A stretch of DNA of 13,345 bases from Rubrobacteraceae bacterium (GTDB lineage Bacteria; Actinomycetota; Rubrobacteria; Rubrobacterales; Rubrobacteraceae). This document shows, piece by piece, positions 1 through 6,525 of the stretch. The notes below the pieces were generated by a model. That model had not been told where the DNA came from. It made no database searches and saw nothing but the letters and a program-made list of their open reading frames with translations. The position numbers and the translations under genes are program-made. Every line of letters begins with the position of its first letter. The first letter of the stretch is position 1. The DNA lies in the NCBI GenBank assembly GCA_030447045.1, contig JAUJMB010000033.1:1-13345 (forward strand). Direction: 5' to 3'.

Positions 1-332
1 GAAGGCGGGGGCGACCCGGTGGGCTTCTGCGGACTGCGGCTCCTCGACGGCGGGCCCGAAGTGGAGGTTCTCTACGGCATCTCGCCCGCGGAGTGGGGGA
101 GGGGATACGCCACCGAGATCGCACCTGAGACCATCGGCTACGGCTTCGAGACGGCCGGCCTCACCCGCATATGGGACATCGCCGACGCCGAGAACCTGGC
201 CTCCCGCCGCATGCTCGAGGGGGCCGGCATGACCTTCTCGAGGGTTGCGTGGTCAACGACGGTCGCGAGGAGGCCCGCTACGCGAAGCGGGCGGAGGATT
301 TCCAGCGGGTCTCGCCGGCAGCACGGGGCTGA
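1..332 (+). pseudogene. GNAT acetyltransferase, 3' part, with apparent frameshift
   Basis: The window opens inside this gene, so its 5' end is missing. Frame 1 reads a RimJ/RimL-like GNAT C-terminal half. The acetyl-CoA-binding motif A is visible as EWGRGYATEI (about nt 91-120), followed by the usual stretch ending NLASRRMLEGAGM (about nt 196-231). GNATs of this kind acetylate amino groups, often protein N-termini or small molecules; the substrate here is unknown. After about nt 246 frame 1 becomes arginine-rich and ends at 339. Frame 3 from 249 instead reads VVNDGREEARYAKRAEDFQR with GC-rich third codon positions and stops at 330-332, which is a typical end for this family. One missing base near 247-250 would join the two. 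It could be a real frameshift or a sequence error. The neighbouring gene converges from the other strand, 27 bp away. Confidence 0.72.
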
Positions 333-359
333 AGGCTAGGGGGTCTCGGAGGGCGCGAC

Positions 360-1448
360 TCAGCGCCTGACCCGGCTCACCCCGACCGGCACGTCCACCA
401 GCGCCGCGAGGCGGCGGGCCAGCGGCCCGAGGGAGGGCAGCTCCGTGGCGGCGTGGCCCGCGTCTATCGCGGCGAGGCCGAGCGACCCGGCCAGCAGAGC
501 GTCGTGGTAGTCGAGGTCGCCGGTCACGTAGGCCTCGGCACCCGAGGCGGCGACCTCCCGGAGGAACGAGCCGCCGGAGCCGCCGAGGACGGCGACGCGC
601 CGGATCTCCGCCCGATCGCCTCCCGAGACCAACCGGGCCGGGAAGCCCAGGGAGCGCGAGACCCGGGCGACCAGTTCCTCTGGGCTCAGCGGCTCCGGGA
701 GGGCGCCGATCCTGCCGTAGCCGCACCCTTCGGGGGTCCCTTCGATCGGGTAGACGTCCAGCGCAACCTCCTCGTAGGGATGCGCGGCGCTCGCCGCGGC
801 CACGGCGTCCCGCGCCAGGTGGGCCGGGACCACCGTCTCGAGGCGGACCTCTTCGACGCGCTCCAGCCTGCCTCGCTCACCGAGGTACGGGTCGCTCCCT
901 TCGCCCGGCAGGAAGGTGCCGGTGCCGGGCGAGCGGAAGGTGCATCGGGTGTAGTCCCCGATCCTGCCCGCCCCGGCCCCGGCGAGCGCCTCCGCCACCG
1001 CCTCCGCGTCCTCGACCGGGACAAAGACCACCAGCTTGCGCAGCGAGCCCCCGGGGGAGGCCACCTCCAGCGGGGCGCGCAGGCCGATGGCCTCCGCCAG
1101 GGCCACGGAGACGCCTTCCGGCGCCGCATCGTAGCTCGTGTGGGCGGCGTAGACGGCGAGGCTCCCGGAGATCGCGCGGGAGACCAGATCCCCCGGGTAG
1201 GATCCCGTATCGACGCTCTTTAGCGGGGTGAAGATCAGGGGATGGTGGAAGAGCAGGAAGTCGGCCCCGGTCTCCTCCGCCTCCACAAAGACCTCGGGCA
1301 GCGGCGTGAGCGCGACCAGCACCCGGCGCACCCCCGCCGCGGGGTCCCCGACCTGGAGCCCCGAGTTGTCCCACCCCTCGGCCAGGGCCGGCGGGGCGAG
1401 CCTCTCCACGGCCGCCGCTATCTCCCTCACGCTCGCCACGCCCGGCAT
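360..1448 (-). CDS. Nif3-like dinuclear metal centre hexameric protein
   Basis: This 362-aa protein belongs to the Nif3/YbgI family, often labelled GTP cyclohydrolase I type 2-like. These are widespread cytoplasmic toroidal hexamers with a two-metal site and no settled physiological role. Metal-site motifs are present: FHHP (residues 67-70), AAHTSYD (101-107) and, near the C-terminus, GDLDYHD (310-316) and DAGHAATE (329-336). The N-terminal EGWDNSGLQVG (24-34) is also typical. Residues of about 130-240, including HPYEEVALDVYP (223-234), form the PII-like insertion found in the longer members (about 360-370 aa), so the gene looks full length. The ATG at 1448 fits the family N-terminus, but no strong ribosome binding site precedes it; a GTG three codons further in is an alternative. 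It is transcribed away from the GGDEF/EAL gene. Confidence 0.93.
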   Translation of the reverse strand: MPGVASVREIAAAVERLAPPALAEGWDNSGLQVGDPAAGVRRVLVALTPLPEVFVEAEETGADFLLFHHPLIFTPLKSVDTGSYPGDLVSRAISGSLAVYAAHTSYDAAPEGVSVALAEAIGLRAPLEVASPGGSLRKLVVFVPVEDAEAVAEALAGAGAGRIGDYTRCTFRSPGTGTFLPGEGSDPYLGERGRLERVEEVRLETVVPAHLARDAVAAASAAHPYEEVALDVYPIEGTPEGCGYGRIGALPEPLSPEELVARVSRSLGFPARLVSGGDRAEIRRVAVLGGSGGSFLREVAASGAEAYVTGDLDYHDALLAGSLGLAAIDAGHAATELPSLGPLARRLAALVDVPVGVSRVRR

Positions 1449-1567
1449 TGTACAGTTCCCGGGCCACGGGCCTTGCGGCGGTGAAATAGCCGGGTGGCGT
1501 ATACGCGGCGGGGGAGCCGGCCGGTATATTGGCCGAATCGTGTTCAGGATCGGCGCATAACTCTGTA

Positions 1568-3790
1568 ATGAAAGCGGCTCCCGTATTCCGCCATCGCCGG
1601 TTGGGTTACGCCGCCGCGGCCTTGATCCTGCTCACGGCCCTCGTGCCGCTCGGGGGGGAGCTCTGGGCGGGAGGCGGGGGGTCGGCGCCGCAGCGGTACG
1701 CCCTGGGCGAGGACCCGGCCCTGATCTGGATGCACCTGATCACGAACCTGCTGATCGGGCTGGCCTATGTGGCGATCTCCGGGACCCTGATCCACCTGAC
1801 CCGCAAGACGGGGCGCAAGATCCCGTTTCTCTGGGCCTTCGTGGCGTTCGGGGTCTTCATAATCTCCTGCGGCGCCACCCACTTCATGGCGGCGCTCACC
1901 CTCTGGGAGCCGGCGTACTGGATGGCCGGGGGCGTCCTCTGGGTCACCGCGCTGGCCTCGGTGGGAACGGCGGTAGCTATACCGTCCGTCATTCCGAAGG
2001 TCGTGGATCTCGTGGATTCGGCGCAGGCCTCCGAGGAGCGCCGCCGGCGCCTGCTGGAGAGCGAAGAGCGTTTCCGCAACCTCCTCGGTAACCTGCAGGT
2101 GGGCGTGCTGCTGATGGACTCCCGGGGGGAGATAGTGCTGGCCAACGGGCGCGCCAAGGCCCTGATCGGCCTCACGGAGGACGAGCTTGTCGGGAAGGCC
2201 CACTTCGACACCGACTGGGACGTCGTCTACGAGGACGGCTCGCCCATCCCGGTCGAGGAGTTCCCAGTGGCGCGCGCGATCTCGGAGGGCCGGGCGGTGC
2301 GCCAGGTGGTCATGGGGCTCAGGACCCCGGGCCGCGACGAGAGGGTCTGGTTGCTGGTGGACGCCGAGCCGGAGTTCGCGGACGACGGCGGCGTCGAGCA
2401 GGTGGTGTGCACCCTGAGCGACGTGAGCGAGCGCAGGCGGGCCGAAGAGCGGCTCTCGAACCTGGCCAGGTACGACCAGTTGACGGGCCTCGTCAACCGC
2501 GACCTGTTCGCCGACAGGCTCGACCGGGCGCTTGTCCGCTCCGCCCGCAGCGGCAACCCGGTGGCGCTCATGTTCGTGGACCTCGACCGTTTCAAGGACG
2601 TGAACGACACCTTGGGCCACGACGCCGGGGACGAGCTCCTCAAGGAGGTGGCGAGACGCCTGCTGGGCCGCGTTCGGGAGAGCGACACCGTCGCCCGCCT
2701 GGGCGGGGACGAGTTCGCGATAATCCTTGAGGACCTGATCGACGAGCGGGATGCCGACGTCGTGGCCTCCGACTTGCTCGACTCGCTCGCGGAGCCCATC
2801 CTGCTGGGCGGGCACGAGATCCCGGTAACCGCCAGCATCGGCACAGCGGCCTACCCTTCCTCCCGGGGGGACGAGCTGCTCAAGAACGCGGACACCGCCA
2901 TGTACCGCGCCAAGGAGAGGGGCCGCAACGCCAGCGTCTCCTACACGCAGGAGATGGGCCTGCGGGCCGCCGAGCGGCTGGACGTGCGGAGCCGGCTGCG
3001 CCGGGCGTTGGAGGACGGAGAGTTCCTGCTCCACTACCAGCCGCAGGTGGATCTGGTCACAGGCGGGATCGTTGGGGCCGAGGCCCTGCTGCGCTGGCGG
3101 CACCCCTACCGCGGCATCCTCTCCCCGGGCGAGTTCGTCCCCGTATTGGAGGAGACCGGCCTCATCGTCCCCGTGGGCGAGTGGGTTCTCGAGACCGCCT
3201 GCCGGCAGGTCGGCCTCTGGCGGGCCTCCGGCCTGCCCGTCCCGCGCGTGGCGGTCAACCTCTCGGCCCGCCAGCTCCTCCAGGACGACCTGGTCGGCAG
3301 CGTGGAGCGGATCGTCGGGGAGACCGGGATGGACCCGCGGGGCCTGGAGATAGAGATCACCGAGAGCACCTTCCTGGAGGACCTGCCGGCGAGTCGCCGG
3401 GCGTTCGAGAGGCTCAAAGGAGCCGTGGAGGGCATGCGGATCTCGGTCGACGACTTCGGGACCGGCTACTCCTCGCTCACCTACCTCAAGAGCCTCCCCG
3501 TTGACACGCTCAAGATCGGACCCCCCTTCGTCTCCGGGGTGCCCGACGACCCCGAGGACGTCGCCATCGCGACCAGCATGATCGGGCTGACGCACAGCCT
3601 GCGCCTCGACGCCATCGCCGAGGGCGTGGAGACGGGGGAGCAACTGGCGTTCGCGCGCGAGCAGCGGTGCGCGATGGCGCAGGGCTACTACTTCAGCCGC
3701 CCGTTACCGGCCGACGCCTTCGCCGAGCTGCTCGAGAGCGGACGACCCCTGCTCTCGCCCCTCGACGCGGCCGAACGAACGGGATCGTAG
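1568..3790 (+). CDS. Ethylene-receptor-like sensor / PAS / GGDEF / EAL protein
   Basis: This 740-aa inner-membrane protein should make and/or degrade cyclic di-GMP. A first hydrophobic segment lies at residues 12-30. Residues 50-145 form a three-helix module resembling the ethylene-binding domain of plant ETR1 and cyanobacterial homologues. It carries FIISCGATHFM (97-107); C101 and H105 match the copper ligands Cys65/His69 of ETR1, and the Asp25 position is Asn60. A PAS domain follows (about 164-290). The GGDEF domain (about 300-460) has intact GGDEF (379-383) and an RESD I-site (370-373). The EAL domain (about 472-720) keeps EAL (505-507), NLS (564-566), EITES (596-600), DDFGTGYSS (628-636), EGVE (685-688) and QGYYFSRPL (705-713). 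The usual LKID reads LKIG (648-651). The ATG at 1568 is preferred; a TTG at 1529 overlaps a TATATT sequence (1525-1530) that may be the -10. Confidence 0.92.
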   Translation: MKAAPVFRHRRLGYAAAALILLTALVPLGGELWAGGGGSAPQRYALGEDPALIWMHLITNLLIGLAYVAISGTLIHLTRKTGRKIPFLWAFVAFGVFIISCGATHFMAALTLWEPAYWMAGGVLWVTALASVGTAVAIPSVIPKVVDLVDSAQASEERRRRLLESEERFRNLLGNLQVGVLLMDSRGEIVLANGRAKALIGLTEDELVGKAHFDTDWDVVYEDGSPIPVEEFPVARAISEGRAVRQVVMGLRTPGRDERVWLLVDAEPEFADDGGVEQVVCTLSDVSERRRAEERLSNLARYDQLTGLVNRDLFADRLDRALVRSARSGNPVALMFVDLDRFKDVNDTLGHDAGDELLKEVARRLLGRVRESDTVARLGGDEFAIILEDLIDERDADVVASDLLDSLAEPILLGGHEIPVTASIGTAAYPSSRGDELLKNADTAMYRAKERGRNASVSYTQEMGLRAAERLDVRSRLRRALEDGEFLLHYQPQVDLVTGGIVGAEALLRWRHPYRGILSPGEFVPVLEETGLIVPVGEWVLETACRQVGLWRASGLPVPRVAVNLSARQLLQDDLVGSVERIVGETGMDPRGLEIEITESTFLEDLPASRRAFERLKGAVEGMRISVDDFGTGYSSLTYLKSLPVDTLKIGPPFVSGVPDDPEDVAIATSMIGLTHSLRLDAIAEGVETGEQLAFAREQRCAMAQGYYFSRPLPADAFAELLESGRPLLSPLDAAERTGS

Positions 3791-3794
3791 GGCC

Positions 3795-4346
3795 GTGCGG
3801 GCCTTCGACGGGTACGGCGCGACTCCTTCCCTGGGACGCACCCGGACAACGACGAGGGGTGCCTGGGCGGATCGACCCGGGCCGCCCAGGGCCGTCCTGT
3901 ACCCGGCCGCGGCGATGTCCCTGTTCGCCGCGCTCGTCCATCTCGCGGTGACGCCGGAGCACCTCTCGGAGTGGTGGGGGTACGGGGCCTTCTTCCTGGC
4001 CGCGGCCCTGGCCCAGGGCGCCTACGCGGCGTTACTGCTGCGTCGGCCCTCCCGGCGGACGCTGCTCGCGGGCATCCTTGGCAACTCCTCGATCGTCCTG
4101 CTTTACCTCGCGACGCGCACGCTGGGCGTCCCCGCGGTCGGGCCCCATGCCGGCGAGGTCGAGGCGATTGGCGCCCTCGACGCGTGCGCGACGTTATCTG
4201 AGGCGGCCCTCGTCGGGGCTTTGGGCGTCCTGCTCTTCTGGCGCCTGTTGCGCGAGAGGGTGGGGCTCGTCCTGCTCTTGGCGGCGACGGCGCTCCTCAC
4301 CCTTGCCCACCTGCCGCACCTGATCCTGCTCCTCGAGTTGCCCTAG
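3795..4346 (+). CDS. Multi-pass membrane protein of unknown function
   Basis: The GTG start lies 4 bp after the stop of the GGDEF/EAL gene, so the two are probably cotranscribed. The 183-aa product has about five hydrophobic segments (residues 34-52, 61-83, 92-110, 127-150, 156-180). Conserved-looking polar residues sit at membrane edges: HLAVTPEHLSEWWGYG (49-64) and GPHAGEVEAIGALD (116-129). From memory this pattern recurs in actinobacterial hypothetical membrane proteins, but I cannot assign a function. Residues 1-33 are polar and arginine-rich and may not be translated; an ATG at 3915 (residue 41) is the other possible start, though it would cut into the first membrane segment. The neighbour suggests membrane association with the cyclic di-GMP sensor, which is only inference. 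Confidence 0.7.
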   Translation: MRAFDGYGATPSLGRTRTTTRGAWADRPGPPRAVLYPAAAMSLFAALVHLAVTPEHLSEWWGYGAFFLAAALAQGAYAALLLRRPSRRTLLAGILGNSSIVLLYLATRTLGVPAVGPHAGEVEAIGALDACATLSEAALVGALGVLLFWRLLRERVGLVLLLAATALLTLAHLPHLILLLELP

Positions 4347-4371
4347 ACGGCCGCCCCGGGAGGGGACGATG

Positions 4372-4393
4372 CGCCCGCGTCCGGCGGCGGGCG
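4372..4393 (+). terminator. GC-rich hairpin after the membrane protein gene
   Basis: CGCCCGC (4372-4378) and GCGGGCG (4387-4393) form a 7-bp stem with an 8-nt loop, 26 bp after the stop at 4346. There is no T-run, so termination is only a guess. Confidence 0.35.
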
Positions 4394-4420
4394 TGATCTG
4401 CCCTCGCGCAGACCCGGGGC

Positions 4421-4450
4421 TTGGCCCGGTGGGAGGCGGCGCTGTAGAAT
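4421..4450 (+). promoter_or_regulatory. Sigma-70-type promoter giving a near-leaderless mRNA
   Basis: TTGGCC (4421-4426) and TAGAAT (4445-4450) are separated by 18 bp. The expected transcription start, about 4457, is only some 4 nt before the GTG at 4461. No Shine-Dalgarno sequence precedes that GTG. Together this predicts near-leaderless translation, which is common in actinobacteria. Confidence 0.55.
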
Positions 4451-4460
4451 CCTGCGGGCC

Positions 4461-5039
4461 GTGAGCCTCGCTCCCAAGCTAGCCCAGTCGGTCTCAGCCG
4501 CCACCCGTCTGCCGCTCCTCGCCGTCCCGCTCTTCGCCGCCGTGGGCTTCGGGGTCGCAGGCGCGGGCGGCCTCCTGTGGGCCGCGCTCTGCGTCTCCCT
4601 GACCAGCGGGCTCTCGCTGCTCTACCTCCTCTACCTCACCCGCTCCGGCAAGGTCCGCGACCCGCGCAGCATCCCGCGCGCCGAAAGGGTCGGGCCCCTG
4701 CGCGTCGTCGCCGCCCTGCACGCGGGCGCCTTCCTGCTGGTTTACGGGCTGGATGGTCCCGCGGAGCTCTCGGCCGCGCTGCTCTCCTACGCCATCGCCA
4801 CCCTGCTCTTCGCCGGGCTCACGCCGCTCATCAACCTCTCGCTGCACGCGGCTGGCGTCGCCGGAACGGCGGTCTGCCTCTCGTTCGTCTTCGGCCCCTG
4901 GGGGGCGCCGGCCTTCGGGCTCCTGCCGGCCGTGTTCTGGGCGCGACTTCGCCTGGGGCGCCACACCGTGCCGGAGCTGGTTCTCGGGGCGCTGGTCGGG
5001 GGAGGGGGAACCTGGCTGGCCTTCGCCCTGCTCGGCTAA
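4461..5039 (+). CDS. PAP2-like integral membrane protein
   Basis: This 192-aa hydrophobic protein has about six membrane segments. The C-terminal half resembles the PAP2 (phosphatidic acid phosphatase type 2) fold in degenerate form. NLSLHAAG (125-132) sits where the SGH motif would be. R162-x5-H168-x3-E172 follows the SR-x5-H-x3-D pattern of motif 3, with Glu replacing Asp and Ala replacing Ser. The polar loop at residues 61-80 could hold a degenerate motif 1. PAP2 enzymes remove phosphate from lipid phosphates or polyprenyl diphosphates at the membrane; catalysis here is uncertain because the motifs are altered. The GTG start is set by the promoter just upstream and by hydrophobicity beginning near residue 15. 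Confidence 0.72.
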   Translation: MSLAPKLAQSVSAATRLPLLAVPLFAAVGFGVAGAGGLLWAALCVSLTSGLSLLYLLYLTRSGKVRDPRSIPRAERVGPLRVVAALHAGAFLLVYGLDGPAELSAALLSYAIATLLFAGLTPLINLSLHAAGVAGTAVCLSFVFGPWGAPAFGLLPAVFWARLRLGRHTVPELVLGALVGGGGTWLAFALLG

Positions 5040-5051
5040 AGGAGCGGTTGC

Positions 5052-5177
5052 AGGCTTCAGGCTCTAGGCATCAGGGGCGCGGTACGTGACCCGGAGCCCG
5101 GCGCGTCGCACGCCGGTCCGATGGCGGGATACGCGATCGCGCAAGCCCTGGCCCATCACACCCGAAGCCCGATGCCT
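5052..5177. repeat. Two inverted arrays of 7-bp repeats
   Basis: On the + strand AGGCTTC (5052-5058), AGGCTCT (5059-5065) and AGGCATC (5066-5072) lie head to tail. On the - strand AGGCATC (5177-5171), GGGCTTC (5170-5164) and GGGTGTG (5163-5157) do the same. The consensus unit is RGGCWTC. The arrays face each other across 84 bp with no evident gene, between the PAP2-like gene and the 70-aa minus-strand ORF. Confidence 0.55.
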
Positions 5178-5182
5178 TTAAA

Positions 5183-5395
5183 TCAGCCCTGCTCTATAAA
5201 CCGGCGAAGGGCCCTGGCGTAGACGAGGGGGACCTTGCGGGTGTTCGCCCAGTCTTCGAGGGCTATGCCCAGCCGCGCGCCGCGCCGGACCTGGTGGAGG
5301 TCGTCGTCGAGGTCGTCGCCGCGGTGGCCGAGGGCGAACTCCTGGCGCAGGGCTTCCAGGTCCTCCCTCTCGAGTCTTCTCGGGTCGGATCCCAA
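5183..5395 (-). CDS. Small hypothetical protein, 70 aa
   Basis: The product is predicted soluble and helical, rich in charged residues and leucine, with DDLDDDLHQVRRG (residues 27-39), WANTRK (48-53) and a basic end RALRRFIEQG. I do not recognise a family. The codons have the GC-rich third positions seen in neighbouring genes, unlike the opposite frames. The start is unsure: TTG at 5395 is the only usual start codon in this frame near the N-terminus, with GGGAG about 10 nt upstream. The gene is downstream of tRNA-Ala on the same strand. An inverted repeat CGCCGCG/CGCGGCG (5434-5440, 5454-5460) between them may end the tRNA transcript. Confidence 0.5.
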   Translation of the reverse strand: MGSDPRRLEREDLEALRQEFALGHRGDDLDDDLHQVRRGARLGIALEDWANTRKVPLVYARALRRFIEQG

Positions 5396-5471
5396 ACGCG
5401 CCTCGCTCCCGGTGGTGCCCGCCGACCTCCCTTCGCCGCGTCCTTCCCCAGAGCGCGGCGGTGGATCGGAG

Positions 5472-5544
5472 TGGACCCGACGAGACTCGAACTCGTGGCC
5501 TCCGCCATGCGAGGGCGGCGCTCTCCCAACTGAGCTACGGGCCC
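5472..5544 (-). tRNA. tRNA-Ala (anticodon CGC)
   Basis: The 73-nt gene folds as a complete cloverleaf. It has acceptor GGGCCCG/CGGGTCC, D-arm GCTC/GAGC, anticodon stem CCGCC/GGCGG with loop CTCGCAT (anticodon CGC, reading GCG), a 5-nt variable loop, and T-arm ACGAG/CTCGT with loop TTCGAGT. The G3:U70 pair, the main alanine identity element, is present. The discriminator is A and CCA is not encoded. Confidence 0.96.
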
Positions 5545-5559
5545 GAAAAAGGCCCTAGA

Positions 5560-5587
5560 ATCCTAGCAGCCGGGGGCCTGATTGCAA
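5560..5587 (-). promoter_or_regulatory. Promoter of tRNA-Ala
   Basis: On the - strand TTGCAA (5587-5582) and TAGGAT (5565-5560) are 16 bp apart. The predicted start, about 5553, is some 9 nt before the mature tRNA 5' end. Confidence 0.6.
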
Positions 5588-5772
5588 GTGAGCAGGACCG
5601 GCGGTCGGGGCCGGGCAAACGCCCCCCCATGGCGACCCGCCGCGCCACGCGTCCGCGCGGTTGCGCGGAGGTATATGATCCCATCAGCGACGAGCGGCAC
5701 GAGCCGCCCGGGGCGGCGGGCCGTCCCGTCTATAGTGGCCCTGGCCGGCAAGCGGAGCGGAGGAGGAGCGTT

Positions 5773-5925
5773 TTGAGGGACCGCCGGGACGAAGAGCGCG
5801 AGAGAGAGGCCGCCGAGCGCCGCGAGAAGGACGAGCGCAGGTCCGACGACCTGAAGGAGGCGTGGCGACGCAACCACCCGAGCCGGCCGGAAAGGGACGA
5901 CGGGCGCAAGAAGGGGAGGGCGTGA
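5773..5925 (+). CDS. Highly charged 50-aa microprotein
   Basis: The TTG start at 5773 follows the strong ribosome binding site GGAGGAG (5760-5766) at a normal distance. The 50-aa product is almost entirely Arg, Glu, Asp and Lys, for example RDRRDEEREREAAERREKDE near its start. It is likely an extended helix or disordered; no family is recognised. Its stop overlaps the next gene's start (GTGA at 5922-5925), which implies translational coupling. A TATAGT (5731-5736) could be the -10, but no convincing -35 is seen. The open frame extends upstream without a good start. A minus-strand ORF covering this region (5563-5877) is treated as a shadow. Confidence 0.6.
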   Translation: MRDRRDEEREREAAERREKDERRSDDLKEAWRRNHPSRPERDDGRKKGRA

Positions 5926-6101
5926 GCGCGAGGACTTGGGACGTCGTCCTCCTCGCGGCGGCCATCCTCTGCGCGGCGGGCTTCGCGCGGTACTACGTCC
6001 GTGGCGTGCTCGAGGGTGACAGGATGCTCGCCAGGGCGGCGGCGGTCGGGTTCTTCGTGCTCGGCGCCGCGGCGATCGTCTCGCTTCTGCGGGTTCTCTA
6101 A
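5922..6101 (+). CDS. Small two-helix membrane protein, 59 aa
   Basis: The GTG at 5922 overlaps the previous gene's stop by 4 bp, and AAGGGGAGGG (5911-5920) supplies the ribosome binding site. The 59-aa product has two hydrophobic segments, about residues 7-22 and 38-58, joined by a charged loop (YYVRGVLEGDRMLAR). This is a small inner-membrane hairpin protein of unknown function. A longer reading from an ATG at 5862 is open but would run inside the upstream gene and adds only a polar stretch. Pairing with a highly charged partner suggests the two products act together, which is inference. Confidence 0.62.
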   Translation: MSARTWDVVLLAAAILCAAGFARYYVRGVLEGDRMLARAAAVGFFVLGAAAIVSLLRVL

Positions 6102-6120
6102 TAATCCCCCAACGCGAAAA

Positions 6121-6146
6121 GGCCGGGACCCCGAAGGATCCCGGCC
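6121..6146 (-). terminator. Terminator of the cold-shock gene, possibly bidirectional
   Basis: GGCCGGGA (6121-6128) and TCCCGGCC (6139-6146) form a perfect 8-bp stem. On the - strand it is followed by TTTT, a classical intrinsic terminator 60 bp past the cold-shock stop. On the + strand it sits 20 bp after the two-helix membrane protein gene, without a T-run. Confidence 0.75.
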
Positions 6147-6205
6147 CGGCAGCGTTCCCGCTACCTCGCGCGGCTCTCGTCGGCCCCCGGGGCCGACCCG
6201 GTCGG

Positions 6206-6409
6206 TTAGACCGGGGAGACGTTGTCCGCCTGCATCCCCTTGCGGCCCTGAGACGGCTCGTAGGAGACCTTGGCGCCCTCCTCGAGGCTCTTGAAGCCGC
6301 TACCCGCTATGCCGGTGTGGTGCACGAAGAGATCCTCGCCACCCTCGTCCGGGGTGATAAAGCCGTAGCCCTTATCGTCGCTGAACCACTTCACCGTTCC
6401 TTGGGCCAT
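6206..6409 (-). CDS. cspA: Cold-shock domain protein (CspA family)
   Basis: This 67-aa single cold-shock domain binds single-stranded RNA and DNA and acts as an RNA chaperone and antiterminator. Both RNP motifs are intact: KGYGFIT (residues 13-19) and DLFVHHT (26-32). The family opening GTVKWF (residues 4-9) is present, and the length is normal. The ATG at 6409 follows AAAGGCGGG at a suitable distance. A longer in-frame reading to 6514 would pass through a terminator-like hairpin and is rejected. The roughly 100-nt leader contains that hairpin (see the separate entry), which suggests control by transcription attenuation. Confidence 0.96.
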   Translation of the reverse strand: MAQGTVKWFSDDKGYGFITPDEGGEDLFVHHTGIAGSGFKSLEEGAKVSYEPSQGRKGMQADNVSPV

Positions 6410-6452
6410 AGTGGACCCGCCTTTCTCTTGGGGGCTCCACCGCAATAAAAAA

Positions 6453-6475
6453 GCCGCTCCCTTGTGGAGGGCGGC
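6453..6475 (-). terminator. Terminator-like hairpin in the cold-shock gene leader
   Basis: On the - strand an interrupted stem (GCCGC/GCGGC plus three inner pairs, with a 2-nt bulge) closes a 5-nt loop and is followed at once by TTTTTTATT (6452-6444). It lies 43 bp upstream of the cold-shock ATG. It is either an attenuator in that gene's leader or the terminator of the 71-aa gene upstream. Confidence 0.7.
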
Positions 6476-6516
6476 GCTTCGGTCACCATAAAACCCACAT
6501 CCTTGACTGCCCATCT

Positions 6517-6525
6517 AGTGTACCA
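6517..6525 (-). promoter_or_regulatory. Candidate extended -10 promoter for the cold-shock gene
   Basis: TGGTACACT on the - strand (6525-6517) is an extended -10 element (TG-N-TACACT) without a clear -35. Its predicted start near 6510 gives a leader of about 100 nt that includes the hairpin at 6453-6475. Confidence 0.4.

Noticed and set aside
453..1223. 256-aa plus-strand open frame
   Set aside because: It lies opposite the Nif3-like gene, which has clear family motifs; this frame has none.
1544..3643. 699-aa minus-strand open frame
   Set aside because: It mirrors the GGDEF/EAL gene; GC-rich codons leave the antisense frame open. No domain is visible.
5563..5877. 104-aa minus-strand frame with a hydrophobic N-terminus
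   Set aside because: It overlaps the tRNA-Ala promoter and the charged microprotein with its strong ribosome binding site; the hydrophobic stretch is the antisense of charged codons.
6206..6514. 102-aa version of the cold-shock protein
   Set aside because: The extension reads through a terminator-like hairpin with a T-run; the 67-aa form has the family length and a ribosome binding site.
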